Assembly: GCF_002561455.1 (NCBI RefSeq)
Contig: NZ_NTUP01000065.1
Location: 1 to 55,665, forward strand
Direction of reading: 5' to 3'
DNA from: Bacillus sp. AFS015802
GTDB taxonomy: Bacteria > Bacillota > Bacilli > Bacillales > Bacillaceae_B
DNA length: 55,665 bases
The notes beneath the pieces were generated by a model, which saw nothing but the letters and a program-made list of their open reading frames with translations, made no database searches and had not been told where the DNA came from. Below are positions 20,408 to 30,543 of the stretch, one piece after another. The position numbers and the translations under genes were made by a program. The first letter of the stretch is position 1, and the number at the start of each line of letters is the position of its first letter.

Positions 20408-20492
20408 ACAACCTGCCCCCACAAATTTATTTATCACTAATTATTCGATACGGGAAGGCAAATATCCTGTGTATACCTGCTGACAGAACCAT

Positions 20493-20533
20493 AAAAAAAC
20501 AGGCACACTCATCAGTATGAGTATGCCTGTTTT
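20493..20533 (-). terminator. Terminator of yabR
   Basis: A hairpin with ACAGGCA/TGCCTGT and ACTCAT/ATGAGT stems (one mismatch), followed on the minus strand by seven U residues. It lies 39 bp after the yabR stop. Confidence 0.87.
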
Positions 20534-20571
20534 CCGTTCACAACCTGCTATATGGGTTAATAGACAGCAAG

Positions 20572-20997
20572 TTAACCTTTTTTCGCCCCTTTTCCGCCAC
20601 GACGAGACTCAGTGTTTTTCTTTAAAGATGATAAACGATCTTCACTGTCTTTCAAGAAACGTGCCATCTTTTGTTCAAAACTCTCTTTCGTGCGAGTGTC
20701 GTTCGGTTTGTTATTACTACGCGGGCGCTGAGGACGCTGAGGGCGCTGCGGGCGTTGTGGTTGATCTTTCGCTTTACGGATGGATAAACCGATCTTTCCA
20801 TCTTTCTCAACATTAATAACCTTAACTGTTACTTCGTCGCCGACTTTAAGGTGTTCGTTAATATCCTTAACATAGTTGTCTGCAACTTCACTAATGTGAA
20901 CTAAACCAGTTGAACCTTCCGATAATTCCACGAACGCTCCAAAATTTGTAATACCTGTTACCTTACCCTGTAACTTGCTGCCTACTTCGATTGACAT
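20572..20997 (-). CDS. yabR: S1 RNA-binding domain protein YabR
   Basis: A 141-residue cytoplasmic protein. The N-terminal S1 domain (about 3-75) has KVTGITNFGAFVELSEGSTG, LVHISEVADNYVKDI and GDEVTVKVINVEKDGKIGLS. It is followed by a short QRP tandem repeat (about 79-91) and a basic tail ending GGKGAKKG. The tail likely adds nonspecific RNA contact. It is similar to general stress protein 13 and polynucleotide phosphorylase S1 domains. It has its own strong promoter and a terminator. The role is RNA binding; the target is not known. Confidence 0.92.
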   Translation of the reverse strand: MSIEVGSKLQGKVTGITNFGAFVELSEGSTGLVHISEVADNYVKDINEHLKVGDEVTVKVINVEKDGKIGLSIRKAKDQPQRPQRPQRPQRPRSNNKPNDTRTKESFEQKMARFLKDSEDRLSSLKKNTESRRGGKGAKKG

Positions 20998-21045
20998 AAA
21001 AGAAATGCTCCTCCTTAAAATTATAAAAGATAAACCTTATTATAT

Positions 21046-21075
21046 ATTATAGCCAATTAAAAAAAAGAGTGTCAA
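21046..21075 (-). promoter_or_regulatory. Consensus sigma-A promoter of yabR inside the divIC end
   Basis: Minus-strand TTGACA (21070-21075), an 18-bp spacer and TATAAT (21046-21051). The -35 box overlaps the divIC stop codon and forms part of its terminator hairpin, so one short stretch does three jobs. Confidence 0.8.
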
Positions 21076-21088
21076 TAAGACACCTCTT
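21059..21088 (-). terminator. Terminator at the end of divIC
   Basis: Stem AGAG-TGTC with GACA-CTCT (one bulged G), loop about 5 nt, followed on the minus strand by eight U residues. It overlaps the last codons of divIC. Confidence 0.75.
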
Positions 21089-21461
21089 CTTCTTTCTCTT
21101 TATCTGGTTCAGGTATGTTGAAAATAATCTCACCTTCATCTGATAAAAAGTAATCCCGGCGTGCCAGTTTGGCTATATATTCATCATCGTTAAGCTTCAC
21201 AATCTCTTCTTCCAAGGCAGATTGCTTATCTTTCAGGTGTTCTAACTTTTTTTCCAATTGTGCTTTTTCCGTTTGTTTATCTTCTAAAACCTGGGCTCTG
21301 GAAATGAGGGTCGAGATTAAAAATCCACTAATTGCCAAAACTAAAACAAAGAAAACTGCTAATCGACGGACCAAACGCTTTTTTCTCTTAGAAGAAGATT
21401 TATGCATATGCTCCTGATGACGGACATATTCATTTTCCATTGGTGTCACGTTCTTTCTCAT
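21072..21461 (-). CDS. divIC: Cell division protein DivIC (FtsB-like)
   Basis: A bitopic septum protein that works with DivIB and FtsL in the divisome. The 129-residue protein has a basic cytoplasmic head (SSKRKKRLVRR), one membrane helix (about 36-56), and an extracytoplasmic coiled coil (EDKQTEKAQLEKKLEHLKDK onward). The DDEYIAKLARRDYFLSDEGE region is typical of the FtsB/DivIC family. The ATG at 21461 has a GGGAGG site 7 bases upstream; the TTG two codons earlier is less likely. It is the last gene of the yabP-yabQ-divIC run. Confidence 0.94.
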   Translation of the reverse strand: MRKNVTPMENEYVRHQEHMHKSSSKRKKRLVRRLAVFFVLVLAISGFLISTLISRAQVLEDKQTEKAQLEKKLEHLKDKQSALEEEIVKLNDDEYIAKLARRDYFLSDEGEIIFNIPEPDKEKEEEVSY

Positions 21462-21503
21462 TCCCAAACCTCCCTTACAATATGGAGTGGCGAAGCCTTA
21501 AAC

Positions 21504-22157
21504 CTATTCGTTGTCTTTCGGTTTCTTTTTGAACGTTTCTGCCACTCTATATACTTTTTTGATGTACACTTTCAAAATCCCTGCCACTTTATTATATAAC
21601 TTCTCGACTCTTTTTGTAATATTTTTCGGCAATAAATTCCAAATACCCTTTAATATCCACCATATTGGTGTGATTATGAGCTTAATCGCCCATTGCACCA
21701 CCCTCAAAATGACCTTTAAAAGGAATAATATGACGGATAAGAGCCCTTTGCCTACAGACAACACAATCGTGATCAGAAGCACAATCAACCATTTTATCGG
21801 TGAATAAATCATTTTCTTTATCATTTTCACGCCAAAATTATAGAGGGCGATAAAAAACAGGATCACCCGTTCCAGGAATCTCAGATAATACTGCTTGATC
21901 AACGCCTGATATCCGGCAAATCCGCACAAGAGCGCAAGGAAAATATAAAAGCGGATCTCGCCGAAATTAACGACGAATAAAATATAAAAGATCGAAAGGG
22001 CCTGTAAAATCCAAAACAGGATATCGTTAATGAATACAAGCCAACGTTTTCTCTCTGACCGGTTCAAAAACCGGGAGTACGTGTCGAGTGCCGCACCAAA
22101 TAATGCTCCCATGCCGATCATGGAGAGCATCGTATAGAACTGGGTCGTGAGGGTCAT
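21504..22157 (-). CDS. yabQ: Spore cortex biosynthesis protein YabQ
   Basis: A 217-residue membrane protein with about five helices: two near the N terminus (QFYTMLSMIGMGALFGAAL and DILFWILQALSIFYILFVV), a third at IRFYIFLALLCGFAGYQAL, and later ones around FFIALYNFGV and IKWLIVLLITIVLSV. A basic C-terminal tail follows (FKKKPKDNE). In B. subtilis YabQ is made under sigma-E and is needed for cortex formation. Its start overlaps the yabP stop as ATGA. Confidence 0.9.
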   Translation of the reverse strand: MTLTTQFYTMLSMIGMGALFGAALDTYSRFLNRSERKRWLVFINDILFWILQALSIFYILFVVNFGEIRFYIFLALLCGFAGYQALIKQYYLRFLERVILFFIALYNFGVKMIKKMIYSPIKWLIVLLITIVLSVGKGLLSVILFLLKVILRVVQWAIKLIITPIWWILKGIWNLLPKNITKRVEKLYNKVAGILKVYIKKVYRVAETFKKKPKDNE

Positions 22158-22462
22158 CGAAACAGCTTGCTAAAGAAGCCTTTAGCCTTCTCCCCATTTT
22201 GTTCATCCAGGTAAACGAGATCGAACACCTTTCCTTTTATAGAGACGATGCCTTTATCCACGTCAAGATTTTTCATTTGAAGGTTCTCGCCCCTGACAGA
22301 TAGAAATCCCATCACGGTTTCGAGGAGAAACTCTTCGTTATCGAAGCTTTCCACCTGCTTCACGCCGGTGATATCGAGAAGCTTTCGGCCCCTCATCATC
22401 ACGTCATGTTCCTGAAACGTCGTTTTATCTTTGTTTCCATCATAATATTGATTCATATCCAT
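22154..22462 (-). CDS. yabP: Sporulation protein YabP
   Basis: A 102-residue YabP/YqfC-family protein. The family core EHDVMMRGRKLLDITGVKQV and FLLETVMGFLSVRGENLQMK is followed by VDKGIVSIKGKVFDLVYLDE. There is no membrane segment. It is translationally coupled to yabQ. B. subtilis yabP is a mother-cell sigma-E gene; I looked for a sigma-E promoter in 22463-22554 and found only a poorly spaced candidate. The biochemical role is unknown. Confidence 0.92.
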   Translation of the reverse strand: MDMNQYYDGNKDKTTFQEHDVMMRGRKLLDITGVKQVESFDNEEFLLETVMGFLSVRGENLQMKNLDVDKGIVSIKGKVFDLVYLDEQNGEKAKGFFSKLFR

Positions 22463-22554
22463 CCCTCACATTCCCATAGTACAAGCTTTGTAACTATGTT
22501 TATGTGTCCAGGGGAAAAATAGAACCAAATAACAGACCAGGAGCTATGTAATCT

Positions 22555-22833
22555 TTACTCCGTTTCTTCCTGGATCCTTTCTTCTGAAAGGACGGAATAA
22601 AGCCCGCTCGCTTCTTCTTTTTTGGTTGTTTCCAGAAGCCTTTCTATCTTTACCCTCATGATCCTCTGCCCAAACCTTACGCTCAGTTCATCTCCTACTT
22701 TTACATTGGAGCTCGCTTTGGCCTGCTGGCCGTTCACAGTGATGCGCCCCTGGTCGGCAATCTCTTTCGCAAGTGTTCTCCTTTTTATAAGCCTGGATAC
22801 TTTTAAAAATTTATCTAATCTCATGGATACCAT
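22555..22833 (-). CDS. rqcP: Ribosome-associated quality control protein RqcP (S4 domain, YabO)
   Basis: A 92-residue protein dominated by an S4 RNA-binding domain (MRLDKFLKVSRLIKRRTLAK, ADQGRITVNGQQAKASSNVK). It belongs to the Hsp15 family. B. subtilis RqcP works with RqcH on the large ribosomal subunit to add C-terminal alanine tails to stalled chains. The start may be the ATG at 22824 (MRLDKF), which matches homologues; the ATG at 22833 has the better-spaced AAGGGG. It follows yabN closely, as in B. subtilis. Confidence 0.93.
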   Translation of the reverse strand: MVSMRLDKFLKVSRLIKRRTLAKEIADQGRITVNGQQAKASSNVKVGDELSVRFGQRIMRVKIERLLETTKKEEASGLYSVLSEERIQEETE

Positions 22834-22846
22834 TATACATTTCCCC

Positions 22847-24307
22847 TTATTCGATATTCATCTTTTTCGCTTCGTTCCAAAAGCGGTCTAATTCTTCCAA
22901 TGAAAAATCCTCGAAGCTCTTTCCGGATTTCAACACCTGCTCTTCCACATAGGAAAAACGACGGTAAAATTTCGTGTTCGTCATGGCCAATGCTTCCTCA
23001 GGAAAAATCTTATAAAATCTTGCCACATTGATGAGGGCGAACAGGACATCTCCAAATTCCTTCTTCATGTGGTTTTCACTATTATTCTCGACCTCGTTTT
23101 CAAATTCCTTTAATTCTTCCCAAACTTTCTCCCAGGCACCTCGGGGGTCTGCCCAATCAAAGCCCACCTTTGCAGCTTTTTTCTGATATTCATATGCCTT
23201 CATAAGGGCCGGCATACCTTTTGCTACGTTTTTAAGCATCGGCTCCCTATCGTCCTGTTTTTCACGTTTTTTGATTTCGTCCCAGTTTGCTTTCACCTGT
23301 TCCGTGTTTTCCACTTGAACCGTCCCGAATACATGAGGATGTCTGCGGACCATCTTGGAAGCAAGGCCTTCGATCACTTCCTCCATGTTGAACATGCCCT
23401 CATCCTCGCCTATTTGGGCATGGAGCATGATTTGAAGAAGGACATCACCCAGCTCTTCGATCATATGATCAACGTCTTCTTCCTCGATGGCCTCCAACAA
23501 CTCATACGTTTCTTCGAGGAGGTATTTTTTGAGAGAGTGGTGGGTTTGTTCCTTATCCCATGGACAGCCGTCCGGTCCCCTGAGCGTCGAGATGATTCCC
23601 CTTAAGGTTGCATATTGCTTATAGGTAGATTCCATTTCTTTCACCGCCGGGACATAGAGACTGGTCAAATTGCTCAGATCGGCAACACGGTCAAGCTCCA
23701 CCAACGGGATTCGCTCCACCTTTTCTTCGCCGCTACCGGCAGCCGTTACAAGCATGACCTCATAATCATATGGATAGAGCTCCATCAAGGTGAGCTTTAC
23801 TTCAGAGGCAATGAAGGCATCATACACCTGCCCGATGATGAGCTGCTGGTTCATATGGATATCATGAAGCTTTAAGCTGGTTCCGTCCAGAAGCTGAAAT
23901 CCATCGATCGGATCCGCTCCGACAGAAGCAAACAGAGCATCGATAAAGCTTTGCCCCCCACCGATCTCAACACGGATCTTTCCTTCATTGTGAAGATCCA
24001 GAAGCATTTGCACAGCTTTTTCAGCGACCAACGGGTGACCCGGAACTGCATACACAAGCGAATGCTCTGTTGAGGCCTCTACAAGTTCTGAGACAATCTC
24101 TTCATACACAAGATCGAACTGATCATATTTTTCATATACAGCATCGAAGGATTGAAACGTGACTCCTTCTGCTGTTAAATCCTTTACGACGGGATGCCGA
24201 TCCGTCCGCAAGTAAAGGTGGGAACTGCTTTTAATCCGCCTATATACGCCTAACGGAAGCTGTTCTATATCTCCTGCACCTAACCCTACAATCGTTATCG
24301 TATTCAT
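22847..24307 (-). CDS. yabN: YabN: tetrapyrrole methylase-like and MazG pyrophosphohydrolase fusion
   Basis: A 486-residue two-domain protein. The N-terminal half (about 1-220) is SAM-dependent tetrapyrrole methylase-like (ITIVGLGAGDIEQLPLG, VYAVPGHPLVAEKAV). The C-terminal half is a MazG tandem NTP pyrophosphohydrolase with LRGPDGCPWDKEQTHHSLKK, EETYELLEAIEEEDVDHMIE and a second EFGDVLFALINVARF repeat. MazG cleans noncanonical nucleoside triphosphates or helps control stress nucleotides. The methylase half probably lacks a known substrate. The fusion is normal in bacilli. It lies between yabM and rqcP. Confidence 0.93.
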   Translation of the reverse strand: MNTITIVGLGAGDIEQLPLGVYRRIKSSSHLYLRTDRHPVVKDLTAEGVTFQSFDAVYEKYDQFDLVYEEIVSELVEASTEHSLVYAVPGHPLVAEKAVQMLLDLHNEGKIRVEIGGGQSFIDALFASVGADPIDGFQLLDGTSLKLHDIHMNQQLIIGQVYDAFIASEVKLTLMELYPYDYEVMLVTAAGSGEEKVERIPLVELDRVADLSNLTSLYVPAVKEMESTYKQYATLRGIISTLRGPDGCPWDKEQTHHSLKKYLLEETYELLEAIEEEDVDHMIEELGDVLLQIMLHAQIGEDEGMFNMEEVIEGLASKMVRRHPHVFGTVQVENTEQVKANWDEIKKREKQDDREPMLKNVAKGMPALMKAYEYQKKAAKVGFDWADPRGAWEKVWEELKEFENEVENNSENHMKKEFGDVLFALINVARFYKIFPEEALAMTNTKFYRRFSYVEEQVLKSGKSFEDFSLEELDRFWNEAKKMNIE

Positions 24308-24320
24308 GTTAATCTCCTCA

Positions 24321-25937
24321 CTACTCTTTATTCGGCTGAATTTTATTCATCAGCCACACCCATTTACTCCCAAAAGGCAAGAAACTGATATCTTCTCTTG
24401 AGAGGACATTCCCTCTTAAAAACACGAGCAGAAAAAGAACACCTCCGACGCAAACGCCCCCTAATGAAAAAAAGACGGAAAGGAGACGCTCAGGCATTCC
24501 ATTATCTAAAAGTGTATCATAAATCAGAAGCAACCCCTGTAATCCAACCGTCATGGCTGCACCGCTCATCAGTAATGTTTTATAAAATGAGAGTTTGAAA
24601 AACCGGATCGGAAACAGTTTTCTCAAAGAGATCACCATCATGATGGTAATAAAGCTTAAAGAGCCTACAGTCGAGACAGAGGCCCCCATAATTCCCATCA
24701 AGGGAACAAGCCAGGCATTGCCAAGATACTTTACGCAAATACCCAGTAAAATGCAAAAGGCCGGATAATATATTTTTCCGATTCCCTGGAAAATGCCTGC
24801 AAAGGTCAGAATGAGGCAGCTGAAGAAAATCGACAAACTGAACACAGCGATGACCTTTGAACCGAGGGCATTTTCAAACAGCATCGTATTGGTCGGAACC
24901 ATGATGTTGATGATGCCCAGCGTGGCAGCAAACCCGATGGTAATACTGATCTTAAGAGCCAGCTGACTGTACTCCCTCACTAACGCCTCTCTTTTTTTAA
25001 GATAGGCATTGGTCACCAGTGGGACGATGGTCAGTGAAATGGATGTAGCCACAACCGTTCCAAGCTGTACAAAGGGCTGTCCCCGGTCATAAATACCCTT
25101 CCACGTTTTCGCCCTTTCCGCTTCCATCCCGGATGACAGGAGAAGGGAATAGACATTCAGTGAATCCACAAACTGGAGTAAGACCAGCAGCATGGCACTT
25201 ATGCAAATGGCTGTTCCATTCTTGAATAACCGCGACCAAATATGTACATAATCAACAGGCAGAGACAGATATTTCCGTGAAAACAGCTTTTCCCTGCGTG
25301 CCGTCATAAAGGAAAGGAGAACCAGCAGGCCCCCAAGACCTCCGGTGATCGATCCGAATAGCGCCCCGTTACCTGTCATGTACAAGGAATACCCTTCTGA
25401 TACCAGGATCGTTGAAAACAACAGAATGGTCGCCACTCTGATCGATTGTTCCGTCACCTGTGAAACAGCCGTCGGCACCATATCTTCCTTTCCTTGATAA
25501 TATCCCCTTATAACAGAAAGGGGAGCAAGCAGGAGAAACGATAAAGAAATCACTTGAATCAGCGGTTTCAACAGGGGATCCCCCATCCACCGGGCGATCG
25601 CGCCGGCACCGAAGTAGATGAGCAGAAACCAGGTCAAACCAATGAGACAGAGAAACAGGAATGAGGTAACGGCCACACTCTTTGCGCCTTCCTCATCATC
25701 CTTTTCCAATTTCTCTGCTACCATCTTTGAAATGATGACAGGGAATCCATAGGTGGATAATGCGATGGCAATCCCGTAAAACGGATAAACTTGCTGATAT
25801 ATATAAAATCCAATATCCCCAACAATATTTTGAAACGGCACCCGATAGACAGCACTTAATATCTTCGTTACCAATGCCGCAATCGTTAATACCATGGCCC
25901 CTTTCAAAAATGAATTGGAAGAATACTTCTTACTCAA
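24321..25937 (-). CDS. yabM: YabM: MOP-superfamily flippase (SpoVB/MurJ-like)
   Basis: A 538-residue polytopic membrane protein with about 14 helices, of the polysaccharide/lipid II flippase group. Typical elements are FLKGAMVLTIAALVTKILSA at the N terminus, VYRVPFQNIVGDIGFYIYQQ, and SVIRGYYQGKEDMVPTAVSQ. It probably moves a lipid-linked sugar across the membrane, but the substrate is not readable from sequence; SpoVB and MurJ (YtgP) are paralogues. The start is TTG, with GGCAGG upstream. It follows spoVT as in B. subtilis. Confidence 0.9.
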   Translation of the reverse strand: MSKKYSSNSFLKGAMVLTIAALVTKILSAVYRVPFQNIVGDIGFYIYQQVYPFYGIAIALSTYGFPVIISKMVAEKLEKDDEEGAKSVAVTSFLFLCLIGLTWFLLIYFGAGAIARWMGDPLLKPLIQVISLSFLLLAPLSVIRGYYQGKEDMVPTAVSQVTEQSIRVATILLFSTILVSEGYSLYMTGNGALFGSITGGLGGLLVLLSFMTARREKLFSRKYLSLPVDYVHIWSRLFKNGTAICISAMLLVLLQFVDSLNVYSLLLSSGMEAERAKTWKGIYDRGQPFVQLGTVVATSISLTIVPLVTNAYLKKREALVREYSQLALKISITIGFAATLGIINIMVPTNTMLFENALGSKVIAVFSLSIFFSCLILTFAGIFQGIGKIYYPAFCILLGICVKYLGNAWLVPLMGIMGASVSTVGSLSFITIMMVISLRKLFPIRFFKLSFYKTLLMSGAAMTVGLQGLLLIYDTLLDNGMPERLLSVFFSLGGVCVGGVLFLLVFLRGNVLSREDISFLPFGSKWVWLMNKIQPNKE

Positions 25938-26051
25938 CCCGTTTTCCTGCCTTTCTGTACCACTTTTTTCAATGCCAGAGTTCTTTGATAAATCAGTTTA
26001 TGTACTGGTCATTTTACCATAAAGAGCTGTATGGTTTAGCCGTTTGGCGGC

Positions 26052-26083
26052 AAAAAAAAGAAGAGCGGCATTATGCCACTCCT
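26052..26083 (-). terminator. Terminator of spoVT
   Basis: Stem GAGTGGCAT/ATGCCGCTC (one G-T) followed on the minus strand by eight U residues, 6 bp after the spoVT stop. Confidence 0.87.
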
Positions 26084-26088
26084 TTGGA

Positions 26089-26625
26089 TTATGACTCCAT
26101 TTGTCTTGCTAAAAAGCCAGCTGCCGTTTCTACTGCCTTTTGTTCCACTTCGCCCACTGTACGTTCCTTCGAGAAAATCGCAACGGCACCAATCGGATCT
26201 CCATTTGCGACAATCGGAGCAATCGTATAGGAAGCAAGATCTTCACCGTGTCCTTCGACAAGCTCAGCTTGTCCCTGTTGAGTGTGTAATAGAGACGTTC
26301 GGTCATCCATTACCTTCTCAACGAGTTCACTGATGTTCTTATTTAAATACTCTTTCTTCGAGGCGCCGGAAATGGCAATGACGGCATCTCGATCACAAAT
26401 TAACACAGCACTTCCCAAACTGTCGTATAATGCTTCGCCATATTCCTTAGCAAAGTCACCAAGTTCACTGATTGGGGAATATTTCTTTAAGATGACTTCT
26501 CCGTCGCGATCAACGAAGATTTCCAGGGGATCTCCCTCGCGAATCCTTAATGTCCTGCGAATTTCTTTTGGAATGACGACACGTCCTAAATCATCAATAC
26601 GACGAACAATACCAGTTGCTTTCAT
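26089..26625 (-). CDS. spoVT: Stage V sporulation regulator SpoVT (AbrB family)
   Basis: A forespore transcription factor that tunes sigma-G genes. The 178-residue protein has the N-terminal AbrB-type swapped-hairpin DNA-binding domain (1-50: KATGIVRRIDDLGRVVIPKE, IRRTLRIREGDPLEIFVDRD). A C-terminal GAF-like domain follows (about 56-178: LGSAVLICDRDAVIAISGAS, VANGDPIGAVAIFSKE). It shares its DNA-binding half with AbrB, encoded at 46951. It is monocistronic, with a sigma-G-like promoter and a clear terminator. Confidence 0.97.
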   Translation of the reverse strand: MKATGIVRRIDDLGRVVIPKEIRRTLRIREGDPLEIFVDRDGEVILKKYSPISELGDFAKEYGEALYDSLGSAVLICDRDAVIAISGASKKEYLNKNISELVEKVMDDRTSLLHTQQGQAELVEGHGEDLASYTIAPIVANGDPIGAVAIFSKERTVGEVEQKAVETAAGFLARQMES

Positions 26626-26706
26626 CTATAGTTGCCTCACTTTCATCAGATGATTTTATTTGGCAAATTACCCACTTGTAAATGAATCCTTTACCATTGT
26701 TGAGTT

Positions 26707-26736
26707 TAGTATCTTACAACTTAGAAGTTCTATACA
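26707..26736 (-). promoter_or_regulatory. Putative sigma-G promoter of spoVT
   Basis: Minus-strand TGTATA (26731-26736), a 17-bp spacer and GATACTA (26707-26713), each one mismatch from the sigma-G boxes TGAATA and CATACTA. The B. subtilis homologue is sigma-G dependent. The upstream part of this 299-bp gap (26740-26924) is A/T-rich and I see no gene in it. Confidence 0.6.
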
Positions 26737-26924
26737 CATTCAGTTATTTTTTCTGTAATTTCACTAAAATTCTAATGCAGGTATCTTTTTCCATTGTTGG
26801 CAGCTGCATAAATACTAATACCCTTATCATAGTAAAGTAAAACAATCCACGCGTTTACATTTTGGTTACATTATTATAACGAAGGGAAGAAATACCACTG
26901 GTTTGTGTCAAATTGATGAAATGA

Positions 26925-29900
26925 TCACACGTTTTCTTCTATTTTTATCGCTTCATCCAAATGTTTGATGATGTCATAGGCCATATTAAACCATTTGGAC
27001 GGTTTCAAGCGTGTTGTGTTAATCGATATTTTGAGCTTGGAGCCTTCCATTCCAAGTCCGACTGCACGGCCGTGTTTGTTGCAAAGATTGAATACTTTGG
27101 ACCCGTCGATCTGTGCCGTTCCTTCCGGTGACATAAAGATATTCACCGTTTTCTTATCCTGCTTGATGGATTCGAGCTTTGTATTCTTCGCATAGATCTT
27201 CATTTCAGAGATGAGGAATAAGTAGCCCACCTCTTCCGGATATTCACCGAACCGGTCCAGGATCTCTTCTTCGAGCTCCTCGATTTCAAGAAGGGAAGAA
27301 AGGGATCGGAACCGTTTATACATTTCAATCTTTTGATGACCATCTTTAATATAATCATCCGGAATATAAGCGTCGATTTCAATGTCCACTTCAAAGCTTG
27401 ACTCAGGCTGCTTCGGAAGATCTCCTTTTCGTTCTTCGATGGCTTCTTTCAGCATTTGGGAGTACAGGTCGAATCCGACAGAATCGATGAATCCGTGCTG
27501 TTGTGCTCCCAGGAGATTTCCCGCTCCACGGATCGTCAGGTCACGCATGGCAATCTTGAATCCTGATCCAAGCTCTGTGAACTCCTTGATCGCCTGCAAC
27601 CGTTTTTCCGCCACTTCTGTCAGGACCTTATCTTTACGATAGGTGAAATAGGCGTAGGCCACCCTGTTCGAACGCCCGACACGTCCTCTTAATTGATACA
27701 GTTGAGACAAGCCCATCCGGTCTGCGTCAAAGACGATCAGCGTGTTGACATTCGGAATGTCCACCCCGGTTTCAATAATCGTGGTGGTGACCAGTACATC
27801 ATATTCACCTGCAAGGAAGCTTAAAATGACGGCTTCGAGTTCGTTTTCGCTCATTTGACCATGGGCGTAGGCGATACGGGCATCCGGGACCAGCATGGAA
27901 ATCTCATCGGCTTTTCGTTCGATATCCTCCACACGATTGTACAGGAAGTATACTTGGCCATTCCGGGCCATTTCCCTTTCAATCGCTTCTTTGATCAACG
28001 CTCCGTTGTACTCCATCACGTAGGTCTGAACCGGGAACCGGTTCTCCGGTGGTGTCTCGATGACCGAGAGATCCCTTACCCCAAGCATCGACATGTGAAG
28101 GGTACGGGGAATCGGTGTAGCCGTTAAGGTCAGCACATCAATATTCGTCTTTAATTGCTTGATCTTCTCCTTATGCGTGACACCGAACCTTTGTTCTTCA
28201 TCGATGATCAAAAGTCCTAAGTCACTGTATTGAATGTCTTTTGATAGGAGGCGATGAGTTCCGACCACAATATCGACCGTCCCATTTTTCAGCCCCTTTG
28301 TTGTCTCCTGCTGCTGCTTTCTGGTCCGGAAACGGCTCAATAAACCGATCTCAACCGGAAAATCCTGAAAACGCTCTTTAATCGTTTCAAAGTGCTGTTG
28401 AGCAAGGATCGTGGTCGGCACGAGGATGGCTACCTGTTTTCCATCGGCAATCGCCTTGAAGGCGGCACGGATTGCCACCTCGGTCTTCCCATAGCCCACG
28501 TCCCCGCATAATAACCGGTCCATCGGGCGTTCCCTTTCCATATCGTGCTTGATTTCACTGACGGAACGCAGCTGATCTTCCGTTTCTTCATAAGGGAACG
28601 CGATTTCAAACTCTCTTTGCATATCCCCGTCAGGAGAAAAGGCATAACCTTTTGCCGCTTCCCGTTCAGCATAGAGCTTGATCAGATCATCGGCTATATC
28701 CTGAACAGAAGATTGAACCTTGGACTTGACCTTTTTCCATTCGCTTCCGCCTAATTTGTATAGTTTTGGATCCTTGTTCTCGGAGGCAACATATTTTTGG
28801 ACAAGCTCGATTTGATCGACCGGTACATACAGTTTGTCATTTCCCTGATATTTCACATGGAGATAATCTTTATGAACCCCATTGATCTCCAACGTTTCAA
28901 TTCCAAGGAATTTACCGATCCCGTGATTCACATGAACCACATGGTCCCCGACCTTCAGCTCGGAATAGCTTTTGATTCTTTCTGCGTTTGAAAGCTTCTG
29001 CCTTCTTGGCTTCTTTTGGGTTTTCTTATTGAACAGTTCCTCTTCGGTAATGACCGCGAGCTTCTGAAGGGGAAACTCAAACCCGCTTGTCAGGCTTCCG
29101 TTGATCATTTGAATCGTACCCGGCAGAAGCTTATCTCCATCTTCGACAAAGGCAATCTCAATTTCATAATCATCCAGTACCCTTTGAAGCTTCTTCACGC
29201 GTTCTTCATCGGGTCCAAGCAGTACGACGGTATATTTTCCTTTTTTCCACCTGTCCAGCTCAGCCTTCAGTACGTTCATCTGTCCATGGAAATTCTGCAT
29301 GGGCTTAGTGGAAACGTTGAAGATATTCTGTGGGCTGGTATTGGGAATATGACGCAGGAACAAAGAGAAATAAACCTTCGGCAGCATTGTCCCGCTAACG
29401 AGCGCGGAAAAAGTATGGGATACGGGTACGTCATGAATGATCTGCCCATCTTGCAGCAGGGAGGTATACCATTCCGCTTCCTCTTTCTCGAGGGATTCAC
29501 TCATTTCCTGGACGCGACTGAACTCATCAAAGAATAGGACCCCATCAGCGGGTAAATAGTCTAGTAAACTACTAGGCTTCTCATATGCAAGGGACAAGTA
29601 CTTGAAGATCTGCTCAGGGATCTGTCCGTTCTCAAGCTGATCCACCTCATGTCCTATGTACTCTGTCAGCTTCTCCTTTACAGCTGCCGATTTGACCTTC
29701 TTTAAACTGCCTGACAGTCCGGCATTGATTTCACGAATGAGCCTTTCCATATTCTCGTATTTCAACAAGACCTCTGTAGCAGGCCCTATCTCCATTTCAT
29801 TGAGTTTATCAATCGAACGTTGGTCTTCAGCTGAAAAAATACGGATCGAATCGATTTCGGTATCGAATAATTCAATTCGGACAGGGTTCTGGGACGTCAA

Positions 29901-30455
29901 AGGGAAAATGTCGACAATCCCTCCACGCAGGCTGAATTCACCAGGTGTTCCGACCATCCCAGTCCGTTGATATCCCATCTGGACCAATTGATTCAACACT
30001 TCATCCAAGTCGATATCTTCACCTGTCTGGAAACGGATCTGATTCGATTCCCACATCGATTTAGGGGGTAGGATTTTTCGTAATCCAGCGACAGGGACGA
30101 TGTAGACCCCCTGGTGTTGCTTTGAAAGCTTATTCAACACTTCGATTCGTTGTGCCCTCAGTTCCGGGCTCGCTACACTTAATTCAGCCGCGATCAGCTC
30201 ATTAGCAGAATATAAATATACTTCATCCTCGGATAAAAACTGAACGAGATCGTCATAAACTTTCTGGGCTTGAAACAAATTATGTGTCACCACTACGGTG
30301 GATTTATTCGTTTGTAAGTACACATCCGCTATATAAGCCGTCCGGGATGAGCCGGACAATCCTGCCACAAGCTGTTCAGACAGTCGCTCCTCCACTCCGG
30401 CGATGATTGACTGAATCTCTTCACTTTGGTGAACCTGTTTTAAAATACCTTTCAA
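26925..30455 (-). CDS. mfd: Transcription-repair coupling factor Mfd
   Basis: Removes RNA polymerase stalled at DNA lesions and recruits UvrA for repair. The 1176-residue protein has the UvrB-like N-terminal module (to about 340) and the CarD-like RNA polymerase interaction domain ([18 protein letters not shown], near 505). The RecG-like translocase has Walker [12 protein letters not shown] near 653, box DEEQRFGV near 752 and motif [11 protein letters not shown]. The C-terminal TRCF domain is also present. The start is TTG, with GGGGAGGAG upstream. The full family length is kept. It follows fin, as in B. subtilis. Confidence 0.98.
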   Translation of the reverse strand: MKGILKQVHQSEEIQSIIAGVEERLSEQLVAGLSGSSRTAYIADVYLQTNKSTVVVTHNLFQAQKVYDDLVQFLSEDEVYLYSANELIAAELSVASPELRAQRIEVLNKLSKQHQGVYIVPVAGLRKILPPKSMWESNQIRFQTGEDIDLDEVLNQLVQMGYQRTGMVGTPGEFSLRGGIVDIFPLTSQNPVRIELFDTEIDSIRIFSAEDQRSIDKLNEMEIGPATEVLLKYENMERLIREINAGLSGSLKKVKSAAVKEKLTEYIGHEVDQLENGQIPEQIFKYLSLAYEKPSSLLDYLPADGVLFFDEFSRVQEMSESLEKEEAEWYTSLLQDGQIIHDVPVSHTFSALVSGTMLPKVYFSLFLRHIPNTSPQNIFNVSTKPMQNFHGQMNVLKAELDRWKKGKYTVVLLGPDEERVKKLQRVLDDYEIEIAFVEDGDKLLPGTIQMINGSLTSGFEFPLQKLAVITEEELFNKKTQKKPRRQKLSNAERIKSYSELKVGDHVVHVNHGIGKFLGIETLEINGVHKDYLHVKYQGNDKLYVPVDQIELVQKYVASENKDPKLYKLGGSEWKKVKSKVQSSVQDIADDLIKLYAEREAAKGYAFSPDGDMQREFEIAFPYEETEDQLRSVSEIKHDMERERPMDRLLCGDVGYGKTEVAIRAAFKAIADGKQVAILVPTTILAQQHFETIKERFQDFPVEIGLLSRFRTRKQQQETTKGLKNGTVDIVVGTHRLLSKDIQYSDLGLLIIDEEQRFGVTHKEKIKQLKTNIDVLTLTATPIPRTLHMSMLGVRDLSVIETPPENRFPVQTYVMEYNGALIKEAIEREMARNGQVYFLYNRVEDIERKADEISMLVPDARIAYAHGQMSENELEAVILSFLAGEYDVLVTTTIIETGVDIPNVNTLIVFDADRMGLSQLYQLRGRVGRSNRVAYAYFTYRKDKVLTEVAEKRLQAIKEFTELGSGFKIAMRDLTIRGAGNLLGAQQHGFIDSVGFDLYSQMLKEAIEERKGDLPKQPESSFEVDIEIDAYIPDDYIKDGHQKIEMYKRFRSLSSLLEIEELEEEILDRFGEYPEEVGYLFLISEMKIYAKNTKLESIKQDKKTVNIFMSPEGTAQIDGSKVFNLCNKHGRAVGLGMEGSKLKISINTTRLKPSKWFNMAYDIIKHLDEAIKIEENV

Positions 30456-30510
30456 GTGTACGCTCCTCCCCTGTGGATCTCTTTATAAATAATTTATAGA
30501 TAAGTGTAAA

Positions 30511-30541
30511 CAGAAAAATGCTTTGGTTCGGAACCAAAGCG
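30511..30541 (-). terminator. Hairpin terminator after fin
   Basis: A near-perfect stem GCTTTGGTT/AACCAAAGC (30520-30540) with a tiny loop and five U residues on the minus strand, 3 bp after the fin stop and upstream of mfd. Confidence 0.83.
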
Positions 30542-30543
30542 TC

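Noticed and set aside
22463..22554. Sigma-E promoter for yabP
   Set aside because: A CATAAACA-like -10 exists, but the best -35 (ATTTTT) is only 10-12 bp away, shorter than the sigma-E spacing.
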